Assembly: GCF_009295515.1 (NCBI RefSeq)
Contig: NZ_RQVV01000024.1
Span: forward strand, 62,001 to 126,000
DNA: 64,000 bases
Direction of reading: 5' to 3'
DNA from: Erwinia endophytica
GTDB taxonomy: Bacteria > Pseudomonadota > Gammaproteobacteria > Enterobacterales > Enterobacteriaceae
Below the pieces are notes generated by a model. It worked only from the letters and a program-made list of their open reading frames with translations. It ran no database searches and was not told the DNA's origin. The translations under genes were made by a program, and so were the position numbers. Shown in pieces: positions 1 to 8,482 of the stretch (position 1 is the first letter of the stretch; every line of letters starts with the position of its first letter).

Positions 1-363
1 GCTGGACAGGTTCTGTTAGGCGAAAATGACTTCACGTCGTTCCGGGCGGTGCAATGTCAGTCACGCTCTCCCTGGCGCAATGTGATGCACCTGAATGTCA
101 GCCGCTTTGGTGCTTACGTGGTGGTGGATATCAAAGCTAACGCGTTTGTCCATCATATGGTGCGCAATATTGTCGGCAGTCTGATGGAAATAGGCTGTGG
201 AAATCAGCAGGAAAGCTGGATGGCAGAGCTGCTGGCAGCGAAAGATCGCACGCTGGCCGCAGCGACAGCCAAAGCTGAAGGGCTTTATCTGGTCGCCGTC
301 GATTATCCTGAACATTTTGATTTACCACGTCCGCCGATGGGTCCACTGTTCCTCGCGGATTAA
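1..363 (+). CDS. truA: tRNA pseudouridine(38-40) synthase TruA, 3' part
   Basis: This is the C-terminal part of TruA, which isomerises uridines 38-40 in the anticodon stem of many tRNAs. The reading frame is open from base 1, so the start lies outside the window. The 120 visible residues carry the family's C-terminal signatures: the [11 protein letters not shown] stretch and the [16 protein letters not shown] helix that lines the active-site cleft. The catalytic Asp lies upstream and is not visible. It is followed 29 bases later by dedA, as in E. coli. Identification is by remembered similarity to the E. coli protein and is strong. Confidence 0.95.
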   Translation, partial: AGQVLLGENDFTSFRAVQCQSRSPWRNVMHLNVSRFGAYVVVDIKANAFVHHMVRNIVGSLMEIGCGNQQESWMAELLAAKDRTLAAATAKAEGLYLVAVDYPEHFDLPRPPMGPLFLAD

Positions 364-392
364 ATCTGACCTGGAGTATCAAGGAAACTGCT

Positions 393-1055
393 ATGGAACT
401 GATTCATATCGTCATTGATTTTATTCTGCACATTGATGTCCATTTGCAAGCGATGGTTGCGCAGTACGGCGTCTGGATTTATGCCATTTTGTTTCTTATC
501 CTGTTTTGCGAAACTGGGTTGGTTATTATGCCGTTCCTGCCGGGTGACTCGCTGTTGTTTGTGGCCGGTGCTCTGGCGGCAGTTCCGGATAGTGCGCTGA
601 ATGTACACATCATTGTGCTACTGATGGCGGTAGCGGCTATCGTTGGTGATGCGGTTAACTATACTATTGGCCGGTTATTTGGCGATAAATTGTTCAGTAA
701 CCCAAACTCGAAGGTTTTTCGTCGCAGCTACCTCGATAAAACACATCAATTTTTCGAGCGTCACGGTGGGAAAACGATTATCCTGGCGCGCTTCGTGCCG
801 ATTGTTCGTACCTTCGCGCCGTTTGTTGCTGGTATGGGTAAAATGTCCTATCGACATTTTGCGTTGTTCAATGTGGCGGGCGGCCTGATTTGGGTGCTGT
901 TGTTCTCATATGCCGGTTACTTCTTCGGCAACCTGCCTGTAGTACAGCGGAACATACATTATCTGATTATTGCGATCCTGGTGGTATCGGCCCTGCCGGG
1001 CGTAGTGGAAGTTCTGCGCCATCGTCGTGGGGCTCGACAGACGAAATCGCAATAA
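393..1055 (+). CDS. dedA: DedA-family inner membrane protein
   Basis: A 220-residue polytopic membrane protein, the same size as E. coli DedA. It has the family's two half-repeats: [16 protein letters not shown] near residue 50 and the [18 protein letters not shown] segment near residue 130, with hydrophobic helices between and after them. DedA-family proteins are linked to undecaprenyl phosphate recycling and to maintenance of proton motive force; this paralogue's exact substrate is not visible. The ATG is preceded by AAGGAA at a suitable distance. It sits between truA and accD, its standard enterobacterial place. Confidence 0.93.
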   Translation: MELIHIVIDFILHIDVHLQAMVAQYGVWIYAILFLILFCETGLVIMPFLPGDSLLFVAGALAAVPDSALNVHIIVLLMAVAAIVGDAVNYTIGRLFGDKLFSNPNSKVFRRSYLDKTHQFFERHGGKTIILARFVPIVRTFAPFVAGMGKMSYRHFALFNVAGGLIWVLLFSYAGYFFGNLPVVQRNIHYLIIAILVVSALPGVVEVLRHRRGARQTKSQ

Positions 1056-1318
1056 CACCTCGCTAAGCTGACGCCCGGTGACGAGATTTTTCCCACCGCA
1101 TCGGGCGGTTCAGTAACCCTAAAAAGAGCGTGGGATAGGTCTGGGACAGATTTGGAAAGGTCGGCGTTGACCTGATTTATCGTTCGAAGTGGTGTGGTAA
1201 CTCATTGATGAATATGTAGCGAATTGTCGTATTATGTGGTGTAATACCGTCTAAATGTTATACCAAAATTGGCGTTAACTCGTTGATTTAAAATGATTAA
1301 TCACATATAGAGTCATCA
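1056..1318. other. dedA-accD intergenic region
   Basis: About 260 bases without a credible gene. I see no clear terminator after dedA. The last 60 bases are AT-rich and hold the candidate accD promoter described separately. Confidence 0.5.
1283..1311 (+). promoter_or_regulatory. candidate sigma-70 promoter of accD
   Basis: TTGATT (1283-1288) and TATAGA (1306-1311) are separated by 17 bases. Transcription would start around 1318, leaving accD almost without a leader. The match is fair but was found by eye; other promoters inside dedA are possible. Confidence 0.35.
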
Positions 1319-2224
1319 ATGAGCTGGATTGAACGAATTCTCAACAAGAGCACTATCACTCCTTCGCGCAAAGCCAGTATCCCGGAAGGTGTCTGGACCA
1401 AATGCGACAGCTGCGGGCAGGTTCTGTATCGCGCCGAGCTGGAACGCAACCTGGAAGTTTGCCCGAAATGCGATCACCACATGCGTATGCATGGTCGTGA
1501 GCGTTTGCATAGCTTACTGGACGAAGGATCGCTGGTTGAGCTGGGTAGTGAGCTGGAGCCAAAGGATGTGCTCAAGTTCCGGGATTCAAAAAAATATAAA
1601 GATCGTCTGGTGGCGGCTCAGAAAGAGACCAATGAGAAAGATGCGCTGATCGTGATGAAAGGTACGCTGTATGGCATGCCCGTTGTCGCGGCGGCATTTG
1701 AGTTTTCCTTTATGGGGGGCTCCATGGGATCGGTGGTTGGCGCGCGTTTTGTCCGTGCAGTCGAGCAGGCGTTGGGAGATCATTGCCCAATGATCTGTTT
1801 TTCTGCTTCCGGGGGTGCCCGTATGCAGGAAGCGCTGATGTCGCTGATGCAGATGGCCAAAACCAGCGCGGCGTTGGCGAAAATGCAGGAGCGTGGTCTG
1901 CCGTATATTTCCGTGTTGACTGATCCGACAATGGGCGGGGTTTCCGCCAGCTTCGCGATGCTGGGCGATCTGAATATCGCTGAGCCAAAAGCGTTGATTG
2001 GTTTTGCCGGACCGCGCGTTATTGAACAGACGGTGCGTGAGAAGTTGCCGCCCGGTTTCCAACGCAGTGAATTCCTGATCGAGAAGGGTGCGATTGATAT
2101 GATTGTGCGCCGTCCGGTAATGCGTTTCAAACTGGCGAGTATCCTGGCGAAGATGATGAATTTGCCGGCACCGCGCGAAGACAGCGTGACTGAGATGGTG
2201 GCTGACGATGCACCCCAGCCATGA
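1319..2224 (+). CDS. accD: acetyl-CoA carboxylase carboxyltransferase subunit beta
   Basis: AccD pairs with AccA to move the carboxyl group from carboxybiotin to acetyl-CoA, giving malonyl-CoA for fatty acid synthesis. The 301 residues start with the four-cysteine zinc ribbon (Cys29, Cys32, Cys48, Cys51), which in the E. coli protein also binds nucleic acid and the enzyme's own mRNA. The crotonase-fold carboxyltransferase core follows, including [12 protein letters not shown] and [20 protein letters not shown]. The ATG lacks a good Shine-Dalgarno sequence. The gene is followed by an intrinsic terminator and then folC. The C-terminal tail is divergent, as is usual in this family. Confidence 0.97.
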   Translation: MSWIERILNKSTITPSRKASIPEGVWTKCDSCGQVLYRAELERNLEVCPKCDHHMRMHGRERLHSLLDEGSLVELGSELEPKDVLKFRDSKKYKDRLVAAQKETNEKDALIVMKGTLYGMPVVAAAFEFSFMGGSMGSVVGARFVRAVEQALGDHCPMICFSASGGARMQEALMSLMQMAKTSAALAKMQERGLPYISVLTDPTMGGVSASFAMLGDLNIAEPKALIGFAGPRVIEQTVREKLPPGFQRSEFLIEKGAIDMIVRRPVMRFKLASILAKMMNLPAPREDSVTEMVADDAPQP

Positions 2225-2240
2225 GCCTGACTGATGATGG

Positions 2241-2261
2241 AAGGGGTGAATAGCCCCTTTT
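2241..2261 (+). terminator. intrinsic terminator after accD
   Basis: A 6-bp stem AAGGGG/CCCCTT with a 7-base loop is followed by a short T run. It lies 16 bases after the accD stop and before folC, so read-through to folC is probably partial. Confidence 0.55.
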
Positions 2262-2293
2262 ACCAATGAACCGTAATGTTATGAACGGGACTA

Positions 2294-3556
2294 ATGGATA
2301 ATCTTCCTCAAGCCACGTCGCCTTTGGCTGCGTGGCTTCATTATCTTGAGAATCTTCATACTCAAGCTATCGAACTTGGGCTGGCTCGCGTTCAGCGTGT
2401 GGCGACACAGCTCAATCTGTTAACGCCTGCTCCAGTGGTATTCACCGTCGCCGGGACCAATGGCAAAGGAACGACCTGTCGGACGCTTGAAACATTGCTG
2501 CTGGCAGCGGGATACCGGGTTGGGGTCTACAGTTCTCCGCATCTGTTACGTTACACCGAACGGGTGCGCATTCAGGGTGAAGAACTGGCGGAATCCGAAC
2601 ACACCGCCTCGTTTGCTGATATTGAAGCAGGGCGTGGTGATACCTCTCTGACTTACTTCGAGTACAGTACGCTTTCTGCGCTGTGGCTGTTTAAACGCGC
2701 GGAACTGGATGTGGTTATCCTTGAAGTTGGGTTGGGGGGGCGCCTGGACGCCAGCAATATTGTGGACGCGGATATCGCCGTCATTACCAGTATCGCGTTG
2801 GATCATACCGACTGGCTGGGGCCGGATCGTGAAAGTATTGGTCGCGAAAAAGCCGGGATATTCCGTCGGGGAAAACCCGCCGTAGTGGGGGAACCGGAGA
2901 TGCCGGCAAGCATTGCCACAGTGGCTGATACACTGGGAGCAAACTTGCTACGGCGTGGGCGCGACTGGTCTTTTACCGTGGGTGAGAACGACTGGTCATT
3001 CAGTGATGCGCAGGGCGCTTTGAATGGGTTGCCACTGCCGCAAGTACCTCTGCCTAATGCGGCAACTGCGCTGGCTGCGCTGAGAGTCTCTCCCCTGACG
3101 GTGGATGCCTCGGTTATTTACGCCTGGCTGGATAAAGCGATTTTACCGGGCCGTTTTCAAACGGTCTCGCAGGTTCCCCGAATTATTCTGGATGTGGCGC
3201 ATAATCCTCATGCGGCGGCTTATCTTGCCGACCAACTGAGCACGTTGCCGAAAACGGGCAAAGTACATGCGGTAGTGGGGATGTTGCATGACAAAGATAT
3301 TGCCGGAACGCTGGCTTGCCTGGCGACGCAGGTTGATTACTGGTACTGCGCGCCGCTGGATGGTCCACGTGGTGCCAGCGCAGAGCAACTCATGACGCAT
3401 TTGTCTGAGGCCAGGGCCTTCCCCAGTGTGGCCGGGGCGTTTAACTGTGCTCGTCAGCAGGCGTTGGCGCAAGATATTGTGTTGGTGTGTGGTTCGTTCC
3501 ACACCGTTGCACAGGTAATGGAAACGATGGAAACGGAGAGCGGCAGTGGCAAGTAA
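2294..3556 (+). CDS. folC: bifunctional dihydrofolate synthase / folylpolyglutamate synthase
   Basis: FolC adds glutamate to dihydropteroate and then extends the gamma-glutamyl tail of folates in the cytoplasm. The 420-residue length is typical. The Mur-ligase-type P-loop TVAGTNGKGTTCR lies near residue 52, the omega-loop region YFEYSTLSALWLF near 118, and ITSIALDHTDWLG near 165. The C-terminal domain has the conserved LDVAHNPHA motif near residue 300. Its end overlaps the start of dedD by 11 bases, suggesting translational coupling. Confidence 0.96.
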   Translation: MDNLPQATSPLAAWLHYLENLHTQAIELGLARVQRVATQLNLLTPAPVVFTVAGTNGKGTTCRTLETLLLAAGYRVGVYSSPHLLRYTERVRIQGEELAESEHTASFADIEAGRGDTSLTYFEYSTLSALWLFKRAELDVVILEVGLGGRLDASNIVDADIAVITSIALDHTDWLGPDRESIGREKAGIFRRGKPAVVGEPEMPASIATVADTLGANLLRRGRDWSFTVGENDWSFSDAQGALNGLPLPQVPLPNAATALAALRVSPLTVDASVIYAWLDKAILPGRFQTVSQVPRIILDVAHNPHAAAYLADQLSTLPKTGKVHAVVGMLHDKDIAGTLACLATQVDYWYCAPLDGPRGASAEQLMTHLSEARAFPSVAGAFNCARQQALAQDIVLVCGSFHTVAQVMETMETESGSGK

Positions 3557-4274
3557 GTTTCAAAACCGTTTAGTCGGGACCGTCATTATTGTGGCATTGG
3601 GCGTCATTATTCTGCCAGGTTTGCTGGACGGTAAGAAAAAACATTACAAAGAAGAGTTCGCGGCGATCCCGCTGGTGCCGAAACCGGGTGATCAGCAGGA
3701 GACGGATATGGTGCCGCCGGTAACACAATCACTGCCGGCTCAGCCGCCGGAAGGCGCTGGTACGGCAGTGGAAGGGTACAGCAACGATAACACCTCACAG
3801 GCGGAGAGCGGTTCAACTGCGCCGCAGTCGACGAACCGCCCAACGGTTGTGTCGCCGCCGCCGATGCAACCGTCCAGGTCGGATCAGCAGCAAACTCAGG
3901 TTGAGAAAACGAAGCCGGTAGAAAAACCTAAACCGACGGTGGCGCAGAAACCGAAACCGAGTGAAAAACCGCAGATTCAGCCGACAGAACCGCAGCAAAC
4001 GCAGCCTGTTCCGCAGGAGCGTGCGCCAGTTGGTCAGGCTTATGTGGTGCAACTGGGGGCGTTGAAAAATGCCGCCAGGGCAAGTGAAATTGTCGCGCAG
4101 TTACGTCTGTCGGGTTACCGTGCTTTCACGGTGCCTTCCACGCCAGTCCAGGGGCAAATCACCCGGATCTACGTGGGACCGGATGCATCAAAAGCGAAGA
4201 TGCAGGCGGCAGTCAGCGAGTTGAAAGGGATCTCAGGGCTGAGTGGCGTAGTGAAACCTTACAGCGCTCGTTGA
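3546..4274 (+). CDS. dedD: cell division protein DedD (SPOR domain)
   Basis: DedD is a bitopic inner-membrane protein that binds septal peptidoglycan through a SPOR domain during division. The 242 residues show one N-terminal membrane helix (about residues 9-27), a long periplasmic linker rich in Pro, Lys and Gln (about 50-160) and a C-terminal SPOR domain starting near AYVVQLGALKN and ending at the C-terminus. The start is GTG at 3546, inside the end of folC; this gives the MASKFQNRLVG N-terminus seen in the E. coli protein. The linker is low-complexity and poorly conserved, the ends are well conserved. Confidence 0.94.
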   Translation: MASKFQNRLVGTVIIVALGVIILPGLLDGKKKHYKEEFAAIPLVPKPGDQQETDMVPPVTQSLPAQPPEGAGTAVEGYSNDNTSQAESGSTAPQSTNRPTVVSPPPMQPSRSDQQQTQVEKTKPVEKPKPTVAQKPKPSEKPQIQPTEPQQTQPVPQERAPVGQAYVVQLGALKNAARASEIVAQLRLSGYRAFTVPSTPVQGQITRIYVGPDASKAKMQAAVSELKGISGLSGVVKPYSAR

Positions 4275-4609
4275 TTGACGGTTGGTAGCCGCGGCGATGT
4301 AAAAACCAGAGAGTCTTGCTGGCGGTTTACTCAGCGGGACCGCTCAGGTCTGATTATTTTAAGTAAATCAGCAATTCATCTCTCTGGTGGTCATCGCTGG
4401 GGGGGCACCTGTTGTCAGGGAGCGTAATGGCTGATTTTTTTGTCTGGTTGTTTTCATCAAACGGGGAAAGGAAAACCCACGCAAACGTTTTCTTTTTCTG
4501 TTAGAATTCGGCCCGAACTCAGGTCGCCTCCCTCTGTTACCTATGCTGCTGCGGCGTCATTTGTCACAGAGGGATACGACCGGGGAGGGCAACGTAGCTG
4601 GAAGAGTTC
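4275..4609. other. dedD-cvpA intergenic region with a branched inverted-repeat structure
   Basis: No gene is visible. The first half holds a nested fold: a perfect 9-bp outer stem ACCAGAGAG (4305-4313) with CTCTCTGGT (4380-4388), enclosing a GCGGT/ACCGC hairpin (4322-4343) and a CTGATT/AATCAG hairpin (4350-4371). The second half holds the cvpA-purF promoter and PurR operator. The fold could be a structured RNA at the end of the dedD transcript or a small relic repeat; I cannot tell which. Confidence 0.5.
4479..4507 (+). promoter_or_regulatory. PurR operator and promoter of cvpA-purF
   Basis: ACGCAAACGTTTTCTT (4479-4494) matches the PurR operator ACGCAAACGTTTNCNT known upstream of cvpA-purF in E. 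coli. A TAGAAT -10 element follows at 4502-4507, so bound PurR would cover the -35 region. PurR with hypoxanthine or guanine is expected to repress this operon. Confidence 0.88.
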
Positions 4610-5095
4610 ATGGTCTGGATAGATTACGTCATTATTGCAGTTATTGGTTTTTCGGCTCTTGTCAGCCTGATCCGGGGATTCGTTCGGGAAGCGTTATCTC
4701 TTGTGACCTGGGGTTGCGCATTTTTTGTCGCCAGTCATTATTACTCCTTCCTCTCTGTTTGGTTTACCGGTTTTGAAGATGAACTGGTGCGAAATGGAAT
4801 CGCCATTGCGGTGTTATTCATTGCCACATTGTTAGTCGGGGCGATTGTGAACTACGTAATTGGCTCGCTGGTTGAAAAGACGGGCTTATCGGGTACCGAC
4901 AGAGTACTGGGTGTCTGTTTCGGGGGATTACGCGGCGTGCTGATCGTGTCAGCTATCCTGTTTTTCCTTGATACATTCACGGGTTTTTCCAAAAGTCCGG
5001 ACTGGCAACAGTCCCAGTTGATTCCCCAGTTCAGTTATATCATCAGGTGGTTTTTTGACTATCTGAAAAGTACGTCGAGTTTTTTACCCCGGTAA
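4610..5095 (+). CDS. cvpA: colicin V production membrane protein CvpA
   Basis: A 161-residue inner membrane protein with about four hydrophobic helices (starting near residues 3, 26, 63 and 100) and a hydrophilic tail. It is named for its need in plasmid-borne colicin V export. In enteric bacteria it has also been tied to envelope homeostasis and bile resistance, but its biochemical activity is not established. The ATG has the purine-rich GGAAGAG upstream. It is the first gene of the PurR-controlled cvpA-purF operon, 36 bases ahead of purF. Confidence 0.95.
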   Translation: MVWIDYVIIAVIGFSALVSLIRGFVREALSLVTWGCAFFVASHYYSFLSVWFTGFEDELVRNGIAIAVLFIATLLVGAIVNYVIGSLVEKTGLSGTDRVLGVCFGGLRGVLIVSAILFFLDTFTGFSKSPDWQQSQLIPQFSYIIRWFFDYLKSTSSFLPR

Positions 5096-5131
5096 TTGAG
5101 CCGGGGGTGCGGCTTATGAGGAAATGACCCT

Positions 5132-6649
5132 ATGTGCGGTATTGTCGGGATCGCCGGTTTTATGCCGGTCAACCAGTCGATTTATGACGCGTTAACGGTG
5201 CTTCAGCACCGTGGGCAGGATGCCGCAGGAATCGTTACCATTGATGCATTGAATTGCTTCCGTTTGCGTAAAGCCAACGGCCTGGTTAGCGATGTTTTTG
5301 AAGCACGCCATATGCAGCGTCTACAGGGTAATATGGGCATTGGTCATGTTCGTTATCCTACCGCGGGAAGCTCCAGTGCTTCAGAAGCACAGCCTTTTTA
5401 CGTCAACTCGCCTTATGGCATCACCCTGGCGCACAATGGCAACCTGACGAATGCTCATGAACTGCGCAAACAGTTATTTGAAGGTGGTCGTCGTCACGTT
5501 AATACCACCTCTGATTCTGAAATTTTGCTCAATATCTTTGCTCAGGAACTGGATCGTTTTCAGCATTACCCGCTGGAAGCCGAAAATATTTTTGCGGCGG
5601 TGGCGGCGGTGCATCGGCAAGTTCGTGGCGCTTATGCCTGTGTGGCGATGATCATTGGTCACGGGCTGGTTGCCTTTCGCGATCCCAACGGCATCCGTCC
5701 GCTGGTTATCGGTAAACGTGGCCTGCCTGATGGTCGCACTGAGTACATGGTGGCCTCTGAAAGCGTGGCGTTGGATACGCTTGGTTTTGAATTCCTGCGT
5801 GATGTCGCCCCAGGCGAAGCGGTCTATGTCACCGGAAAAGGACAGCTGTTCACCCGGCAGTGTGCTGATAATCCACAGTGTAATCCATGTCTGTTCGAGT
5901 ACGTTTATTTTGCTCGTCCGGATTCGTTCCTCGACAAAATTTCTGTCTATAGCGCTCGTGTACGCATGGGCACTAAGCTGGGTGAGAAAATTGCCCGTGA
6001 GTGGGAAGATCTGGATATCGATGTGGTTATCCCGATTCCGGAAACGTCCTGCGATATCGCGCTGGAAATCGCCCGTATCCTGGACAAACCATACCGACAG
6101 GGGTTTGTGAAAAATCGTTATGTCGGCCGTACCTTTATCATGCCAGGGCAGCAGTTACGTCGCAGCGCAGTTCGTCGCAAGTTGAACGCCAATCGCGCCG
6201 AGTTCCGTGATAAGAACGTATTGCTGGTGGATGATTCTATCGTTCGTGGTACGACCTCTGAGCAGATCATTGAAATGGCGCGCGAAGCCGGAGCGAAAAA
6301 GGTTTACCTCGCGTCTGCCGCACCGGAAATTCGTTTCCCAAATGTCTATGGGATAGATATGCCCAGCGCCACCGAGTTGATTGCGCATGGCCGCGAAGCA
6401 GAAGAGATCCGCCAACTGATAGGGGCTGATGCCTTGATTTTCCAGGGGCTTGACGATCTGATCGACGCAGTACGTGAGGAGAACCCGGATATCACCCAAT
6501 TCGAATGCTCGGTGTTTAACGGTGTCTACGTGACCAAAGATGTCGACCAGCAATATCTGGAGTATCTCCAGTCGCTGCGTAATGATGATGCCAAAGCGCT
6601 GGCGCGTCAGAGTGAAGTTGAAAACCTGGAAATGCACAACGAAGGCTAA
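5132..6649 (+). CDS. purF: amidophosphoribosyltransferase
   Basis: PurF makes 5-phosphoribosylamine from PRPP and glutamine, the first committed step of purine synthesis. The 505 residues begin [10 protein letters not shown], so Cys2 becomes the N-terminal nucleophile of the Ntn glutaminase domain after removal of Met; no propeptide is present. HRGQDAAGI and HNGNLTN line the glutamine site. The C-terminal phosphoribosyltransferase domain carries the PRPP loop [14 protein letters not shown] near residue 365. It is co-transcribed with cvpA and closed by a strong terminator. Confidence 0.98.
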   Translation: MCGIVGIAGFMPVNQSIYDALTVLQHRGQDAAGIVTIDALNCFRLRKANGLVSDVFEARHMQRLQGNMGIGHVRYPTAGSSSASEAQPFYVNSPYGITLAHNGNLTNAHELRKQLFEGGRRHVNTTSDSEILLNIFAQELDRFQHYPLEAENIFAAVAAVHRQVRGAYACVAMIIGHGLVAFRDPNGIRPLVIGKRGLPDGRTEYMVASESVALDTLGFEFLRDVAPGEAVYVTGKGQLFTRQCADNPQCNPCLFEYVYFARPDSFLDKISVYSARVRMGTKLGEKIAREWEDLDIDVVIPIPETSCDIALEIARILDKPYRQGFVKNRYVGRTFIMPGQQLRRSAVRRKLNANRAEFRDKNVLLVDDSIVRGTTSEQIIEMAREAGAKKVYLASAAPEIRFPNVYGIDMPSATELIAHGREAEEIRQLIGADALIFQGLDDLIDAVREENPDITQFECSVFNGVYVTKDVDQQYLEYLQSLRNDDAKALARQSEVENLEMHNEG

Positions 6650-6678
6650 TGCTCTCAGGTGGGTTAGCAGGTAGTATG

Positions 6679-6710
6679 ATGGGCTGGAAGTGATTCCAGC
6701 CCATTTTTTT
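6679..6710 (+). terminator. intrinsic terminator of cvpA-purF
   Basis: A perfect 11-bp stem (ATGGGCTGGAA with its complement), a GTGA loop and a run of seven T residues form a strong Rho-independent terminator 30 bases after purF. Confidence 0.92.
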
Positions 6711-6749
6711 ACTTCTGACCGGGAAGGGCAGAAACAGCGAAGGATTCTT

Positions 6750-7319
6750 ATGAAACGACTTATTATTGGTATCTCAGGTGCCAGTGGCGTGATTTTCGGC
6801 ATCCGTGCTCTGCAGGTGTTGCAGCAGGTTGACGGGGTGGAAACTCATCTGGTGATGAGCCAGGCCGCACGTCAGACTCTGGCGTTGGAGAGCGACTATA
6901 CCGTACGTGAGGTTAACGCGCTGGCCGATGTGGTCCATGATGTACGCGATATTGCGGCCAGTATCTCCTCCGGTTCTTTTAAAACCGACGGTATGGCGAT
7001 CCTTCCCTGTTCGATGAAAACCCTTTCCGGTATTGTTCACAGCTACAGCGATGGGCTGCTAACCCGGGCTGCCGATGTGATATTGAAAGAACGCCGTCGG
7101 CTGGTGTTATGCGTACGAGAAACGCCTCTCCATTTAGGTCACCTGCGGATGATGATGACGGCTGCCGAGCTTGGCGCGATCATTATGCCGCCGGTCCCGG
7201 CTTTTTATCATCGTCCAAAAAATGTGCAGGAAATAGTCGACCAAACCGTTAATCGCGTCCTCGACCAGTTTGAGATAACCCTCGATAAAGATCTGTTTAC
7301 GCGCTGGCAAGGTGCATAG
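6750..7319 (+). CDS. ubiX: flavin prenyltransferase UbiX
   Basis: UbiX attaches a dimethylallyl group to FMN, producing the prenylated FMN cofactor used by UbiD decarboxylase in ubiquinone synthesis. The chosen ATG at 6750 gives 189 residues, the E. coli length, beginning MKRLIIGISGASGVIFG with the flavin-binding GASG loop; an AAGGA sequence precedes it. A conserved SGSFKTDGMAILPCSMKTL segment lies near residue 78 and the RPKNVQEIVDQ segment near residue 160. An upstream in-frame ATG at 6690 falls inside the purF terminator and was rejected. Confidence 0.96.
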   Translation: MKRLIIGISGASGVIFGIRALQVLQQVDGVETHLVMSQAARQTLALESDYTVREVNALADVVHDVRDIAASISSGSFKTDGMAILPCSMKTLSGIVHSYSDGLLTRAADVILKERRRLVLCVRETPLHLGHLRMMMTAAELGAIIMPPVPAFYHRPKNVQEIVDQTVNRVLDQFEITLDKDLFTRWQGA

Positions 7320-7331
7320 CTGCTGTCGGTT

Positions 7332-7348
7332 TGCACCAACTAAGTGCA
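7332..7348 (+). promoter_or_regulatory. NtrC enhancer site upstream of hisJ
   Basis: TGCACCAACTAAGTGCA is a full dyad with TGCAC and GTGCA half-sites seven bases apart, the arrangement of NtrC sites such as those before glnA. It lies about 170 bases upstream of the -24 element of the sigma-54 promoter, a normal enhancer distance. Further GTGC-type half sites follow between 7350 and 7390. Confidence 0.7.
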
Positions 7349-7515
7349 TTTGGTGCCGTAAAATCGCTTTTTGTGCAGGAAGTGCACCAAAATAAAACAT
7401 GGTTGCCACACTGTTATGGCAAATCAACCAAAGGTTTACCCGCTGGGTGCGCGTTGGCGCCCGCTTGAGATGGATAGCTCTGGTTGCGCAGTAATGGGGC
7501 AGTCAGAAGCAAAAG

Positions 7516-7531
7516 TGGCACGAAACCTGCA
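7516..7531 (+). promoter_or_regulatory. sigma-54 (RpoN) promoter of hisJQMP
   Basis: TGGCACGAAACCTGCA matches the sigma-54 consensus TGGCACGNNNNTTGCA with one mismatch (C for T) and correct spacing of the invariant GG (-24) and GC (-12). Transcription would start near 7542, about 60 bases before hisJ. This agrees with the known nitrogen control of the argT-hisJQMP region in Salmonella. Confidence 0.75.
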
Positions 7532-7600
7532 CATGACATTGGCGGTTACTGCGCTAAGCACATACGACTCAATAAAAAAGACCAAACTTGAGGGGAATCT

Positions 7601-8380
7601 ATGAAAAAGCAGGTCCTTGCTCTTTCTCTGCTACTGGCCCTGGGGGGGAGTAGCGCATTCGCTGCTGGGCCAAAAACGCTGCGGATCGGTACCGATCCGA
7701 CCTATGCTCCGTTTGAATCTAAAAACGCTCAGGGGCAGTTGGTTGGCTTTGATATCGATCTGGCGAATGAGATCTGCAAGCGTATGCAGACCAAATGTAC
7801 TTATGTAGAAAGTGATTTTGATGCGCTGATCCCTTCACTGAAAGCGAAAAAAATCGATGCGATTATCTCTTCACTGTCAATAACCGAGAAGCGTCAGGAA
7901 GAAATCGCTTTCTCAGAAAAACTGTATGCAGCAGACTCCCGCCTGATCGCACCAAAAGGTTCGAAGATTCAGCCGACGGTGGCCTCGCTGAAAGGCAAAA
8001 ACATTGGTCTGTTGCAAGGAACCGTGCAGGAAACTTATGCTAACCAGTACTGGCGTCCGCAAGGGGTTACTATTACGCCTTATGCTAACCAGGACCTGGT
8101 TTATCAGGATTTGGCCGCTGGACGTATCGATGCGGCTTTTCAGGATGAAGTCGCTGCCAGCGAAGGTTTCCTGAAGCAGCCAGCCGGTAAAGGTTACGCT
8201 TTCGCCGGGCCGTCAGTGAAAGATGATAAAATCTTTGGCGTGGGCACTGGCATGGGCATACGTAAAGAAGATACCGCGTTGAAAGCGGCTATCGACAAAG
8301 CGTTTGATTCCATGTGTAAAGATGGTACTTACCATAAATTAGCAAAAAAATATTTCGACTTTGACGTGTACGGCGGTTAA
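7601..8380 (+). CDS. hisJ: periplasmic histidine-binding protein HisJ (LAO/histidine class)
   Basis: This 259-residue solute-binding protein delivers L-histidine, and probably other basic amino acids, to the HisQMP importer. A signal peptide is clear: MKK, a hydrophobic core and a SAFA cleavage site near residue 22. The mature part has the family signature [13 protein letters not shown], the ligand region [20 protein letters not shown], and [14 protein letters not shown]. Details such as the FDFDVYGG end and [10 protein letters not shown] favour HisJ over its paralogue ArgT. E. coli has both genes in tandem; only one is present here, so it may serve both ligand classes. A GAGGGG Shine-Dalgarno sequence precedes the ATG. 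Confidence 0.9.
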   Translation: MKKQVLALSLLLALGGSSAFAAGPKTLRIGTDPTYAPFESKNAQGQLVGFDIDLANEICKRMQTKCTYVESDFDALIPSLKAKKIDAIISSLSITEKRQEEIAFSEKLYAADSRLIAPKGSKIQPTVASLKGKNIGLLQGTVQETYANQYWRPQGVTITPYANQDLVYQDLAAGRIDAAFQDEVAASEGFLKQPAGKGYAFAGPSVKDDKIFGVGTGMGIRKEDTALKAAIDKAFDSMCKDGTYHKLAKKYFDFDVYGG

Positions 8381-8393
8381 AAAAACCTGTCAT

Positions 8394-8430
8394 GGGGGCC
8401 GGTCAGTTCGCTGACAGCGGCCCCCGTTTT
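8394..8430 (+). terminator. stable hairpin between hisJ and hisQ
   Basis: GGGGGCC (8394-8400) pairs with GGCCCCC (8419-8425), enclosing TCAG/CTGA around a UUCG tetraloop, followed by TTTT. It lies 13 bases after hisJ. The position suggests partial termination or protection of the upstream mRNA 3' end, so that binding protein is made in excess over permease. Confidence 0.7.
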
Positions 8431-8482
8431 GTACGCTATAGGCGGATAAAACGCGAAGTTACTACCAGGACAGGACATGCTT

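Noticed and set aside
3893-4020. Lys-Pro-rich near-repeat in dedD as a tandem repeat or CRISPR
   Set aside because: The units are short, irregular and in frame; this is the usual low-complexity linker of DedD.
7371-7604. 77-codon open frame upstream of hisJ
   Set aside because: It overlaps the sigma-54 promoter and the hisJ ribosome site, has no recognisable domain, and starts amid NtrC half-sites.
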